Below, piece by piece: positions 1-16,859 of a stretch of 64,000 nt of DNA. Location: positions 90,118,042 through 90,182,041 of the forward strand of contig JBAIZL010000003.1 of NCBI GenBank assembly GCA_036971475.1, given 5' to 3'. Position numbers and translations under genes: made by a program. Source of the stretch: Prosapia bicincta. Its lineage: Eukaryota > Arthropoda > Insecta > Hemiptera > Cercopidae. The notes below the pieces were generated by a model, which was given only the letters and a program-made list of their open reading frames with translations, was not told the DNA's origin and ran no database searches. Numbering within the stretch: position 1 is the first letter of the stretch; every line of letters begins with the position of its first letter.

Positions 1-1936
1 GCCACGAACTAGAGGTGATCTGTGAGGGTATCTGTGTTCTCAAGCTTGCAATGCACGTCTAACACCTTGAGTGCAGTTCCACAGAAGGGGGGAATTCATG
101 TTAATCTCAGCGGAAGAGGACATTACTTCGAACGTAGCCGGCAGGGGCGCTAGTAGTCAAGGTTGTGCATTAAGAGTTGTAATCGTATTTTCTATTTATC
201 ATTTATTGGATTTAGAACTTGCTTTGATTTATCTTTTAATATATATTTTTAATTTTACATATTTTAATTTTTTTAATACTTTTATTTTAATATTTTTTTA
301 AATTTTCTAAAATTGTTCATTTTTTGCTCTAAGCAAATCGCAGTTGTAAGGTATTTGGGAAAAACTAGTAACGTGAATTAAACACCACCGTAGTTTAAAA
401 TAAAGTTTTAAAACACCCTGCAAAACATTACAATATGTCTGTGGTGTTATATGTTTGCAGACGATAAATTGTAATAAATTCTCTGGTAATCGTTTTATGT
501 ATCTGCATTATCATATATCTCACTGATTAATATTTTGATCGTTGTTGTTCCACTGCCATAAAATAAAGGTAACTTTTGTCCTTGCGGCACTTGTTTTTGC
601 ATCAGACTGTACTGTAACGGGATGAAATAGTTTTTGCTGTGTGACAATAGAACTATCATTTCCCAATGCTTGATTACTTTTCGTATTGTGGGTTTATTGT
701 CTGATTTGCAACATAAAGGGAACAAAAAATGGCATTGTTTGCGTTTCTTTTCAACGGCCAACGATATTGCGGGACATTCCGATTGTTTTCATATATATGT
801 TTGTAACAGTGAATGTATTGTCGGTTGTTTAGCTCTATAATTAAATTTAATATATTGTTTTTGTATGTTTGTTAATGTTTTCGACCAGGTTTCGGCTACA
901 CACAAAGCTTCACCCTGGTTGAAGAAGATCTGCGTCAACATTTTACTAATTATTACGTTAGCCGGATTTTCGAATAACCAAAACACCTTCGGTCCACATT
1001 ACCTCTTATAATCGAGCTCTACTGTATTTCTAAAACAAAAGCCGTCTTTGTCACCTATTTTTATGATAATTATATACACGGAAAAGACCAACCTCTCCTT
1101 TTATATTTTCCAATATCACATTTCGATGGTATTCGTCAAGTCCGGTCCGGAGTTACTTGAGACAGTTTCTTACCTAATCGATTTCCAATTGTAATAAAGT
1201 GACCCTGGATTTATTCTAATTGGCTTCAGATCCTTCCAAGGATAGCATTACAATATTAGTTCGGTGCATTTAAAATCGAGTTTTATTAGCTACCCCAAAA
1301 GCAATACTTGGCGCTATTCATGAATATGCTAGAATAGGTTCTACTTTATTACACCGTAGAGTGCGGTTGGATTTGTATGGTTTTAGTGCTCTATTCTTAG
1401 ATTTTGTTGCCGTTTCGTCGAGCTCGTGTCTGTCCAAGCGTTAATTGCATTTGAAGTTTACTTTTTTCATGCTTTTGTACGCTCTTCTTTTTATTTCTTT
1501 CTTAAACTTGGGTAACTTAGGGATTACAAGAAATTTGTGTTTATTTCAATATTTATAGCCTACATTATGTATGACTTATTTTTGCTTCACCTGGTTCCTA
1601 AATTATTATTTTCTGACGGGTTTTTGATATCCTCTATTTATAAGAACAGTAAAATCAAAGATGTTTATTGCCGTGATAAATGAAGAATCTCGTCAAAGTG
1701 AGTTAAATGCTAGGTAAAGCAGAAATGTATAACACTCTATTTTTATTCCAGGGAAAATATATAAAATTATAAGTATTTTACTATGTGTACCACTCCTTGG
1801 CTTTATGCAGTCTGATTTAAAAATGTAGGGCAAACTCTGGGGAGCCAGTTTTAATGGAAAAATGGAACGTGTGCTCAATATGCATGTTAGGTTGTATAAC
1901 ATAACACTGTCGTGTGAATTGCAATCCATTTTGTAA

Positions 1937-2795
1937 AATGTGTTTGTAAATGTTCTTTCTAAGTGTATTTAAATATGTTTTAATACTTTACTTTACCTAC
2001 TAGTTTACACGTAAATTAATGTGTCCTTTGAAAGTAGTAGCATGTAACGTAAGTTTAGATAAATTCTTAATTAATTTAGATGTTAAATATTGCAATGGTC
2101 TGTTACATAATTAATTAATTGACCTGCACAGTCAAGAATTAAATTGAACATAAGAATAGTGCATTCAATAAATTTACCAATAATTTCAAATTAAGATAAA
2201 TCAAGTTTTAATACACAAATTACACACAAGATACAAAGAAACATTTGAAACATTTACACTGTTTTTAGATCTGGCTTTACATTCTTTTAACATGCTATGA
2301 ATCTATGCATATATTTTATTATTTTAGAATTTGACATATGATATATACAAAGAGATTTCTTCTATTTAAAATAAAATACATTTCAAATAATCTTATCCAA
2401 CAGTTAAACAAATTGATATTGCATCATACGAATTAATTATAACTTTCCACATTTTTAAAATATGAAAACTTGTAGACCCTACTATTTTGCCGTGACCAGT
2501 TAAACTTTGATTAAATTTTGATTTCACATCACTTTACATTATATTTAGAACTTATCTGGAACTGGAATTTGTGTTGTACAACGTGGTTCCTGGATCAGAC
2601 CAATAAAGTAAAATAATAAAGCAAACTTTTAAATCCTTTTACACATTATTTTAAACTAAATTAAAACTGTTAATGTGTTTGTAAATGTTCTTTTTAAGTG
2701 GTTTAAATATGATTTTATTACTCTACTTTAGCTACTAGTTTGCAGTTAAATATTTGGATATATTATATTATTATGTAACCTTTGAAAGTAGTAGG
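1937..2795 (+). repeat. diverged direct repeat pair, about 115 bp each
   Basis: The segment at about 1,937-2,050 recurs at about 2,673-2,795. Both start with TGTGTTTGTAAATGTTCTTT, run through a conserved TACTAGTTT block and end near CCTTTGAAAGTAGTAG. The second copy carries a small AT insertion. The offset is about 737 bp. No coding potential is seen; it is probably an old interspersed or tandem repeat. Confidence 0.7.
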
Positions 2796-2869
2796 ACTTA
2801 CTTTCTTGTTTGATGAGGACCATTCTATCGGGAGATGTAACCCATTGTCAACTTAAACATCTTGATTGT

Positions 2870-3045
2870 TTTATATTTGAGGTTTATTTTGAGATGAGGA
2901 ATTTGACGTGGGATGGTTTTAGTTTGAAATGAGGTTAGTTTAGTTTGGAGTGTAGGTGGGTTAAGTTTAAGTTGAGGTGGAAGGGGGTTTAGCTTGAGGG
3001 TGATGGGTTTAAATTGAGGCTTGAGTAGGTTTAGTTTGATGTCGG
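2870..3045 (+). repeat. degenerate G-rich minisatellite
   Basis: Imperfect units of roughly 20 bases built on GGTTTAGTTTGAGGTGAGG-like words recur about eight times. The strand asymmetry (G and T on the plus strand) contrasts with the flanking AT-rich DNA. No open frame spans it. Confidence 0.6.
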
Positions 3046-5952
3046 GGTGATAGAGTGATTACATTGCGTAGGCTATTCTGTCTAGGCCTTGCCCGTTCCT
3101 TAGCCCTTCTGTAAGCACCCTCCTGTGCCTCTAACGTGTTACACACACATCTACCTCAAAGAGTATATGATTTAGGTCCATAATTGATTTACAGCTATTT
3201 TAATAATAAATAAAACACACAACAAACCACAAATATTTTTATTCTAGTCTTATGAATGTTTCGGATACAAATTAAAACATCCTCAGAGAAATGAAAATAA
3301 ATACTGTGTAACCGAAATCTACATATGACTAGAATAACATTATTTGTGTCTAGAGTTTAGTTGTGTATATCATTTATTAACAATAAACCACAGTAAATGT
3401 TTCCAAATAATATAAGGGATGGGGTCGAACATGACTCGCAAGTTGGATAATCTTTCAAACACTAAAGCAGACTTTTTTTTGAAATTTAACAAATATGTGC
3501 ACCTGTGGTTTCCATATCATCATATGCAGTCGTACTGATAAAATTAAAAACCACAACATATTAAAAGGTTTTTGATATTAATCCTTGCCAAGATTCAGCC
3601 TGTGCGTGCTCGTCTGAACTTTTAACCCCTACTTTTGTAACGTAATGTTTCATAAACAGCTTTGATAATACCGCGACTCGTCTAGCGTTGAAATCACGCT
3701 AATTTGCGTTTGCGATTATCAAGCTACGTAATCACACTATATGACGAGTTAGTTTACTTCAGGCGTTACTTAGGCTTGATGCAATACATTTTGCTTGCAC
3801 ACAGATTCTGTTGCATCTTCAAAGCAAACAAAACTGCATTCTCAACTACACAAACCCGCCAAGAGGAATTAGATGGTACGCTCATATTATATACTATAAT
3901 AAAATTACATTACATCGTAATATTTAGAACGTTTAACGCAAGAAACATTATTTTTGTGCTGTGTCATAACCTCGATTGGCCACCTTACTTTTGCTAAAAT
4001 TATACTGTGACGATATTTTCATTGTTAAGTTATTTTATCCCCAGACACAATAAAATGTAGCTTAGTGTCTTAAATATATCCAGTATAACGGTTAGTACAT
4101 TACTTCCCCCGATAGAGTGATTATCTGTTATTTCTGTTATTGATGTATTATCGTCGGAATAAAGAAAACGGATGAATTTATTGAATCAATTCAACCCCAA
4201 AAATGTCAAGCAATTTATGTTACATTATTAAAAACAAAACAATAGTAATACCAGTATTTTTTATTTAGTATAATAATTTTTTTGTTAAAGTAAATTCCTA
4301 CTTGAGCCACTAAAGAAAAATTTTACTTTAGTTTCTTTTTATTTCATAACTACCAATTATAATAATATGTATGTACTTATGTGAGAATAACAATATTAGG
4401 TGTTAAAATATACAACATATCTCCTTGCAATTTTCCATTTCCTTTTCTATGTACGGTGATGGACTATTATTTTTGTCTGTTACTATTTATAGCCTTCCAT
4501 TTTGTTATCGTTTACATTGTGATGTAGTTTATTTTCGCTTTCCTTTCGCATTGTCCCTTTGGGAACCAAGGTTCGATACTGTTAATCCAGTTTGCTTATT
4601 TTATTCTTTTCATTCATCCTAGAACATTATTTATGATAATGAGTGGTAACCATGGTAACAATTGAAGGTTGTAAGATGGAGATTTCGAACACAACCAGAT
4701 GGTAGTAAAATATAAATTCATATACAGCTTTGAAAAATACATTTCTAGCTATGAGATTGTTAGTTCAGTCCCATGGACTACGAATATGAAGCTACTCAAT
4801 TCGAAACGTAACTAGACCCCCACATTTTTAGAATGTAATTAGTGAATAAATATTTGAAACACTGTATTAACATCACTTGTAGTCCACTATAGGTTTATAA
4901 ACAGACGAATTTGAACTTGATTAGATGTATAAAAACATATTTTATTAACAAAGATTGAAAATTTGTAGAAGATATATAAAAGGAGAGTGTGACGTAACAG
5001 AAGGAATAGAAAATAGGGGGAAAAGGAAATAGCATTTTATTACACATTACATTAATAAAAAACCACTGCTAACAATAGCTCTGTATCAATATATCTTCTG
5101 AAGTGTTGCAAATTACTTCTTAGAATTAAACTTCTATGAAACGTATGCTTCGATTTTTTCGGCATTTCTAATTTATCCAACCACAATGTACCACAGGAAC
5201 TAGCGACAGGTAAGGTACAGCTTGTATTAAATATCAGAATGTAATTGGATTATATATTCAATAAGGGATTGGCCATTTAAGTGTTAAATTATCGGTCGCT
5301 TGATTTTACCGACATCAAAAAAAAGGTTTATTATTGAAAGGCTTTCATCCTTTAAAAAATACAATTGTGATTGTATTTTTATGTTTTTTAATTTATATAT
5401 GATGTTGCTTTATAATTTCAACTTTTTTAGATAATCTGGAATTTTATGTGTAGGGTCTATATATTTCTAATCATTCGTGTATATTAATTTGTATTAATTT
5501 ATCCAGTAAAAATTTTTTTTGTATTATTTATGTTTAGAAGACAATACACTTCACTAATGCAATGAGTAGATAAGTTTATTCCAACGATTTTACCGTGCTT
5601 AAGTAGACTCTTCTTTATATAGTTTTCTAGCTTTTTCTTGTTTATCTGACACTAAATAAATTCAACCTCTAGATATAACCTTTGTGGGAATAAACTCTAT
5701 TACTTTCTTTGCTTATTATTTTTAGTATATATAATTCACTAATATAACATATTTATTGATACAATAATCGAAAAAAAATTATGTATACCACTTACGGTAT
5801 TGCCGACAGAAGTGATAACTTCTTTGCTTTGCGTGTGTTGGAAAGAGTGTAGACTATTCAGTAAGTAAGGGGAACAGTATTGAAGTTTACGTTATTACAT
5901 AAAATGTATTATTCAAATCTAATATCTAATTTCAATGAAGAAGAATTCAATC

Positions 5953-9985
<4,033 letters not shown>

Positions 9986-9989
9986 TATC

Positions 9990-10300
9990 ATTTAAATTCT
10001 TCACCCCTGCATCCCTACTTCTCAAGATGCTCTCTACCCTGCCCTGAATGAGCTGCAGCATTCCATATTGTTCTCTTCTCTTGATGTGTACCAAATGTAA
10101 AAGTTTTCGCCTTTTCGCTGCCAGTAGAATTTAATTTTCATTTTTCAACCCTCTTCAAATATATACGTTCTTATTTGCATCTGGGAAACTCTCAATGTAA
10201 GATGGTGCACCCACATTTCAAGTGTGTCCAGTCTCTTTATATGCGATCTCCATAACGCCCTATACTCCACTCCACAGACCTACAACAACAGTACATACCA
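9990..10300 (-). pseudogene. degenerate LINE ORF2 tail (RTE-like)
   Basis: Read on the minus strand, two neighbouring frames give pieces resembling the region downstream of the reverse transcriptase in RTE-like LINEs: RLDTLEMWVHH, then further on MLQLIQGRVE. The order and spacing match that family's usual segments (an EMW block, a GH-type block, then an LQLI.G block). Frameshifts and stops show it is dead. The assignment rests on motif resemblance only. Confidence 0.55.
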
Positions 10301-10336
10301 TCTAGATAAATGGGCTTTACGTAACAAACTCAGATC

Positions 10337-13300
10337 CGTCCCACACAGATTTCCCTTTATTTTAGTAAATTACACTCTCAATTTCCCAATTTTACTTCTA
10401 ACTTCATCTGAGGTTTTCGTTTATAAATTTACCTAGATAATTGTACCCTAAACTCGAGCAATCGGGCTTTCGTTTGCCTAAATATCCCTCAGATTATGTA
10501 TCCCCTTGTTATGAAGATAAACTTATGTTTCTCAATATTCGCCGCTTTCCTAGTTCCTACTTTATTTAATGCCTCTCATTGGTGTTCAAGCCATCCAGCT
10601 AGGAGAAGAGTATCTTCTCAAATCTTTAAATTTCATTTAATAAGTTTAGACACTTAGGATATCGTTATGCTTACTATGTATTTATAGTTAGAGTAAGAGT
10701 TTGGAGAGAGTATACAGCCCAGCCTCACATCTCTTCTGATTGAAATTTCTACAGATTTCGTTTGCTCCAGGATCTTCACCTTTTGACTGCAAAACAAATT
10801 TAGTCTAATTATATTTTCACACTACAAAAAAAAGCCAAAAACGTTGCCATGATTATCCTTAATATGCTCGTTTCGTGGATGTTATTTTCGACACTTATAA
10901 AGGTTCCAAAAACAGGCTGCTTTTCATTTACAGTCTTAAATATTTTAAACATTTCGAGCTAAGGGTCATTTATAATATTTATGACAATTTGTAATCTTTA
11001 TCCTCAATTGACCTTGGAAAGTTTGTATCATGGTTTTGAATTAAAAACCAAAATTGGTAAGTTTTAGTACAGACAAACAATTCCTTAAATAGTTTTTTAA
11101 ATAAGCTATAACCATTATTAAAATCCCGATAGCAAATGTGAAGAGTCTGTGTTCTCCCATGGAGCAATCCTTCGCTGCTCAGGCAAGCATATTTAGAGAA
11201 TAACAACACAATAGGTTTCCCAACATTAGGAAAATTGGTATATTATTGCGTGTAACACTCAAAAAGCACTTCATTGCTCGAAGAAATCAATGTAACTCTT
11301 CCCCACAGAAAGACTTGATTCCCCTTGGAAAACACTCGATGTTTTGATCCTATTTTACTTTTCCTGGATCAGTTGAGTCTTATATAAATGTTTTCCTTGA
11401 ATATGGTATTATATTTCAGTCAGTTTTACCTACCTTGTTTGTATTTTGTTTTACTAAGCAATCTCTACATAATGTAAAATAAGAACTTGGGGCAACTGTG
11501 GTGTAGATGTTATTATAAATAAATAAACCTCCAACCACAAACATATTTTATTTCAATCTTTATGTACATTTCGATTCAGTAATCACCTTCAGAGGAAGTT
11601 ATTGCAAGAATAACTAAGAATAATATCTTTTAAATTACTATGGCTTTAAAAAACGTTTTTTAATTAGGGTATGTTATTTATTTAAAATAAAAACAGCATG
11701 CATTTGATTTTATTGTGATGAAACGCTTTTTTCTTGCCTAATTCTGTTCAAGACTGGCATTTCAGTTAGTCAGTTTTGATTCATCTACTTTGTTTATATG
11801 TTGATGTTTGCATACATTATGTGTAACAACAATTTAAAGAAACTGTATGTAGAATACGTTTTATTTATTTAAAATAAAAACAACATGTATTCCTACGTGC
11901 TTTATTGTGATGAAACTGTTACAATAATATGCCAAAAAACTATTTAAGACATTGAAAATATAAACGATTTTTGGCAATCCGTCTCACACAGAATTCCCTT
12001 TATTTTAGTAAATTGTACTCTAACTTTCCCCATTCTACTTCTAATTTCGTCTGAGATATTATTTTGAGTTATAAATTTACCCAGATAGTTGCACCCTTAA
12101 CTCGTGCAATCGGGCTTTCGTTTGCCTAAATACCCCTCAGATTATGTATCCCCTTGGTATTTATATAAACTCAATATAACTCAATTCTTTCCCAGTTCCT
12201 ACTTTATTAAATACCTCATATTGGTGTTCAAGAAGAGTATCTTCCTAAAGCTCTAATTGTCTATCGCCACGCCATTTATTTTAATGTATGTCAGCTGGTA
12301 TGTCACCATGCTTACTGTGTATGTGTAGTAAGAGTAAGAAAATCGGCGAAAGTATACAGCCGAGCCTCACATTTCTCCTGGTTCAAATTTCTCCAGAAGG
12401 GTTCTATTCCTGAACCTCTTTTTTTTAACCGTAAAACAAATTAGTCTAATTACACTTGCTCACTATAATTCAAAACCGAGAAACGTTGTGACGTGTGTTC
12501 TTAACACCATGACTCCTAGGTTATTTTCTATATTTTTAAAGGTTTCGAAATAGCTTTATTGTTTTAAATAACGCTTTAAGTTTAAAATGTAGACTAATTA
12601 AATATAGGCTAAGGTTAAAATCGTCATTTTTAGAATTTCTAATCCTAATTCTTAATCGACCTTGGGAATATGTTATCTATACGTTTGTAATCAAGAAGGA
12701 TTTGGTAAATTTGAGTGCAGAAAAGCCATCCCTTAAATATTTTCACAAATGAGTTTTAACCATAAGTAAAATCCCGATAGCTAATGTGAAATGTCTGTGT
12801 TCTCCCATGGAGTAATCCTTCGCTGCTCAGTCAAGCATATTTAGAGAATAACGACAAAATAGTTTCCCAACATTAGGAACATTGGTATATTATTGCGTGT
12901 AACACTCAAGAAGCACTTCATTGCTCGAAATCAATGTAACACTTCCCTCTAGAAAGACTTGATTCCCCTTGGACAAACAATCAATGTTTTGGTCCTATTT
13001 TACTTTTCCTCGATCAGTCGAGTCTTGTATAAATGTTTTCCTTGAAGCTTGCATTTCTTTTCAGTCCATTTTGTTTATCCATGTTGCTTCTATATTGTAT
13101 TACTATACAATCAATACATAATGTAATATAACAACTTGGAGCAACTGTGGTGTCGATTTAGTTATAAATAAATAAAATCTCATAACCACTCAAATATTTT
13201 ATTTACAACTTTATGTATATTTCGATTCACAGCAATCATCTTCAGAGGAAATTTTTACAAAAATGACTGAGAACAATAGTTTTTAATAAATATGGCTTTC

Positions 13301-13390
13301 AAAAACGGTTTTGTGGTTAGGAGGTTTTAATTATTTAAAGTAAAAACAGCGATCGTTGATTTTATTGTGATGAAACTGATTTTTCTTGCC
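10337..13390 (+). repeat. diverged 1.65-kb tandem duplication
   Basis: The block at about 10,337-11,690 is repeated at about 11,982-13,390 with an offset of about 1,650 bases. Shared landmarks are CACACAGA(T/A)TTCCCTTTA, GGGCTTTCGTTTGCCTAAATA, TGTGTTCTCCCATGGAG and a final TTATTTAAA(A/G)TAAAAACA block. That last block occurs a third time near 11,863. The copies differ by many substitutions and small indels, so the duplication is old. No open frame is conserved between them. Confidence 0.85.
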
Positions 13391-14032
13391 AAACACTATT
13401 GAAGGCGAGTAAAACTATAAAAGATTCATGACAAAACAAAAACTTTCATTTATTAGCGTTTTAAAAGCGATCATTTTCAATTTTACAACGAAATATGAAC
13501 TGGATAAGAAAGTAGGTTTGGTTGAGCGAGAAGAATTAAAAACGGCGCGTTATTAAGATATCACAACGCGTGACTTTCTGAACAAAAAATGTCACTTTAT
13601 AGCAATAGTCAAACTTACGATATAGCCTACATGAAAGAATTAACGTAACTTTAAACATATGACCCGTTGTAAAACGTTACCGTATATATTACTTGCTATA
13701 CGTTACAAACCTTGGCCAATAATGCGGGGTTAAGACATAGTGCCTTGAATGTTACATTGCCCGTAATAAAGTACAATTATCGTGCCTTTCCAAAATAACA
13801 CTGATTAAATAATGGCGAACGCCTACTCGTCATCAATTATTTATTGTCTCAATGATAATTACATTATTTTCATTGTGTATAAATACAATTAATCCTTACT
13901 ATAACTGAAAATAATTTAGTATTTGTATAAGTATGTCCCCTGATGTTGGTGAGTTTGTTGTTGAAATGTATGAAAAAAATTTTATTTGTTTAACCATTAC
14001 TCTTGTTCACAGCCTATACATAATTTGAGACA

Positions 14033-14105
<73 letters not shown>
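14033..14105. repeat. (TA)n microsatellite
   Basis: Uninterrupted TA dinucleotides directly abutting the palindrome that precedes the Penelope-like remnant. Similar TA tracts lie at 15,360-15,412, 18,108-18,147 and 51,983-52,038, each beside Penelope-related or palindromic sequence. Confidence 0.95.
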
Positions 14106-14106
<1 letters not shown>

Positions 14107-14131
14107 TGATACGTATTCCTTCACGGATGGA

Positions 14132-14375
14132 AAAATATGATGAATAGTTACTATCGGAGTACATCCGTTCATTCTGCAGTCCATAAATTCGCAGTTCCGA
14201 CGTTTCACTAGAATCTCATTCAGCATTCACGAGGTGAACCCAACAACAGTAGAAGTGTGCTTGGGTTCACCTCGTCAATGCTGGATGAGATTCTAGCGAA
14301 ACGTTGGAACTGAGAATTTATGGACTGCAGAATGAACGGATGTATTCCAGATAGTAATTATTCATTCATATATAT
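14132..14375. repeat. long palindrome upstream of the Penelope-like remnant
   Basis: Arms 14,132-14,243 and 14,261-14,375 are inverted copies with a 17-base loop. The plus-strand arm contains CTGGATGAGATTCTAGCGAA followed by ACG, close to a hammerhead ribozyme core (CTGATGA...CGAAAC). Its position about 20 bases before the Penelope-like coding remnant fits the terminal repeat of such an element. A dead or active ribozyme cannot be distinguished by eye. Confidence 0.8.
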
Positions 14376-14394
14376 ATATTATCCTAAATTAAAT

Positions 14395-15115
14395 CAACAA
14401 CTTACACCCTAAAATAAAATTCAGCATGGAGGAAGAAATAAAGAATAAATTAAACTATCTAGACCTAACAATAACCAGAAATAAAAGTAACATTGAATAC
14501 TCAATTTATAGGAAACCCACACAAACCATTACTACAATACCAAACCCCTTTAACCGTCCCTCACAACATATAATGGCTGCTTACAACTCACTATTATACT
14601 GAATGCTAAAACTGCCTCTAAAGAATGAAGAAAAAGCAAAAAAAAATCAAATAATATATCAAATAGCCCAAGAAAATGGATACAATAAAAAAAACTATAG
14701 ATAAATTAGAATTAAAAATATTAAATAAATTAAAACAACCTAAAATCAAACGAAACAATATGCCCCACACTTAATAACGGAATATTCAAAATCGAATGCC
14801 CAGACTGTAATAAAATATACATAGGCCAAACAAAAAATAAATTAAAAGACAGATATCAAGAACACCTCAATGCATACATCAAACCTGAAATTTACAACTA
14901 AAACTTAGCTACACACGCCATCAAAAACAAACACACATTCCCAACATTAAAAAACGTGCACCTAATAAAAAAAGTACATAAAGGCCTCAAAATGACCATC
15001 TGGGAACAACTACAAATTTATAAACATAAAAATAATATCATAAACGAAAAAATACAAATAAAATTTTAAAAACGATAAATTATTCAACCTGATAGACAAA
15101 ATTAACCCCAAGACA
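14395..15115 (+). pseudogene. Penelope-like retroelement, RT end and GIY-YIG endonuclease remnant
   Basis: Broken frames encode LNYLDLTITRNKSNIEYSIY with a following RKPTQT (near 14,450-14,530), the C-terminal block of Penelope-like reverse transcriptases. After a stop and AT-rich decay come NNGIFKIECPDC and KIYIGQT (near 14,775-14,835), the GIF...YIG signature of the GIY-YIG endonuclease fused to the RT in this class, then KDRYQEH. Several stops and a frame change make it non-functional. The 5' half of the RT is absent. The 3' side continues into a repeat found again at 51,983-52,118. Confidence 0.88.
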
Positions 15116-15281
15116 AACTTAAAAGACTCGCACAGTGCAGTGAATCCGAAAATAGAACATAACGGTACACCACATCTTATGACAACGGGAATTCCACACA
15201 GCTCGCAGTCTACTACAACCCCCGGTCAGTGATGCCCGATGATGGAGATACGACCAATCTTTGAAAGTTAACTCGCATAAA

Positions 15282-15356
15282 TACCAGGTAAGATTCTTGT
15301 TTAAGTACATATAGTGAAAGTGATAAGTGAATACAAGAAAACAGTGTTTCAAAGCT

Positions 15357-15412
<56 letters not shown>
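15282..15412 (+). repeat. Penelope-like element 3' repeat with TA tail
   Basis: About 75 bases (TAAGATTCTTGTTTAAGTAC and what follows) end in a TA microsatellite. An inverted copy lies at 51,983-52,118 on the other side of the Polinton. Finding the same unit twice, both with a TA tail, marks it as the end of a dispersed element rather than unique DNA. It follows the GIY-YIG remnant directly. Confidence 0.75.
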
Positions 15413-15420
<8 letters not shown>

Positions 15421-15879
15421 TGTTTTTGAATGATAAAGTCATAAATCTAAGGTTTTGCATAATTTAAGAGACTGTTTATATTTTTCTTATTTCATGGAAA
15501 ATTCATGATCTGTTTGTACGAAATTTGCAACTTGGATACCCAATTTCTCTTTTTCGTATGAAGCATAATTATTATTAATATAAAAACTGATACATGCTTT
15601 CAAAACCCAAATCATTGTTATTTAATATGAATATCTTAATTTCTGTAATAAATAATTGTTAGTAATATTGGAATTGTTAGTGTATTATATGAATGTTAGA
15701 ATCATATGTTTTTTATGAATTACTTATCTTTATTTCTTTATAAAATTAAACTGTTTTGATAAATTAGTTCACTATTGAATTTACTAGCCTAAATAATTAT
15801 TTGATCAAATTTTGACTTTTAATTAAATTAATAAAAAAGAATATTTACAAAAAAAAAAATAGTTTTATGACATTAGTTT

Positions 15880-16344
15880 TTACTTTGAATGAAAAGATAA
15901 AAAACAGTTTCGTTTTGCAGTCAGGCACAAGTTCATATTGCATTTGATGCAAAGAACATGAGTAAATCCATTTTTACAGTTTTTACACCTCCCTTGCTTT
16001 TCCAAAACGTTTGGTAGATGTCCAACATTATCAAACTGTACGTCTGGAATTGGTCGCACTGAAACAGCTTTCTTGGTTGATGGTCTTGGCTGAGAATCAC
16101 TCCTGGGTCGTCCTCTTTTCTTTTGAATAATTTTACCTGCATGCGTCAAAGCTTTAGCTATATTAGCCTGGAACTGAACTAAAGTAAATGCTACTCGTTC
16201 ATGTTGCAATTCCTGTTTCCTTCTATACAGCAACCACCCATTGACCACAGCTACTCCAATACACCAGTAAACAATTCTCATATATGATTTTCGTGATTTA
16301 ATATCGATACGATACACTAATGAATAATAATTTACGTTATACAA
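15880..16344 (-). pseudogene. piggyBac-like transposase, C-terminal fragment
   Basis: A 154-codon minus-strand frame begins inside the transposase core: NYYSLVYRID and AVVNGWLLYRR match the block after the last catalytic aspartate in piggyBac-family (PGBD-type) transposases. It ends in a cysteine-rich domain, CKNC...C..C...C, as in the family's zinc-binding C-terminus. A basic linker with KKRGRPR lies between. The N-terminal domain and the catalytic aspartates are missing, so this is a truncated relic. Full-length proteins are roughly 550-600 residues. Confidence 0.88.
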
Positions 16345-16389
16345 CGGCCAAAATGACCGATGTATGAAGTATGGTAACAGTACAGAATA

Positions 16390-16800
16390 TGTAACCAGGC
16401 CAAAGTGTCTAATATTAAAATTATTTTAAATCAATGATATACAAAATAATAAATATAAAAAAAAGACATGTAAACAGATTTACTTAGCACTAAAATAGAC
16501 AAACTGTGAGTGTAAAATTTTTTATAAACAAATATAACCCTAAATTGGCCAAAGCCTAATCGACCGGGGTAAATTGAATGGTAAAAGGGTAGTTTTTGGA
16601 ACCAGGCCAAAGTGCCTAATGTTAATTAGATTTGGACTAAATACACTACAGACTAGTAAATAATAGGCTAAGAAAGAGTAGACAGAGTAATTTAGACATA
16701 GAAAGAACAAATTGTAATTTATAAGATATATTAAACAAAACTGTAATCTAATAATGTGCTTATAGAACAGTAATTGGAACCAGGCCAAAATGCCTAATAA
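16390..16800 (+). repeat. tandem repeat, about 180-200 bp unit
   Basis: ACCAGGCCAAA(G/A)TG(C/T)CTAAT occurs at about 16,396, 16,599 and 16,779, each with similar AT-rich flanks containing AGAGTA and TAGAAAGAAC-like words. It lies just upstream (minus-strand sense) of the piggyBac fragment and may belong to that element's internal region. Confidence 0.65.
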
Positions 16801-16859
16801 TACATAAATGGTAACCAAATATAATACAGAATAGTTAATATTAGAAAAATAAATGTAAG

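Larger units (their letters stand above)
1..5952. other. gene-free AT-rich flank
   Basis: No open frame here looks like a protein gene: frames are short, AT-driven and without recognisable motifs. The stretch holds a diverged direct repeat (about 1,937-2,050 and 2,673-2,795), a G-rich minisatellite (2,870-3,045) and a hammerhead-like core on the minus strand at 3,258-3,286. Exons of a host gene with short coding blocks cannot be excluded by eye. Confidence 0.6.

Noticed and set aside
960..1030. Possible pogo/Tigger terminus (TACAGTAGAGCTCGATTATA on the minus strand), and similar words near 21,290 and 21,540
   Set aside because: Resemblance is limited to short words; I found no matching second terminus, TA duplication or transposase.
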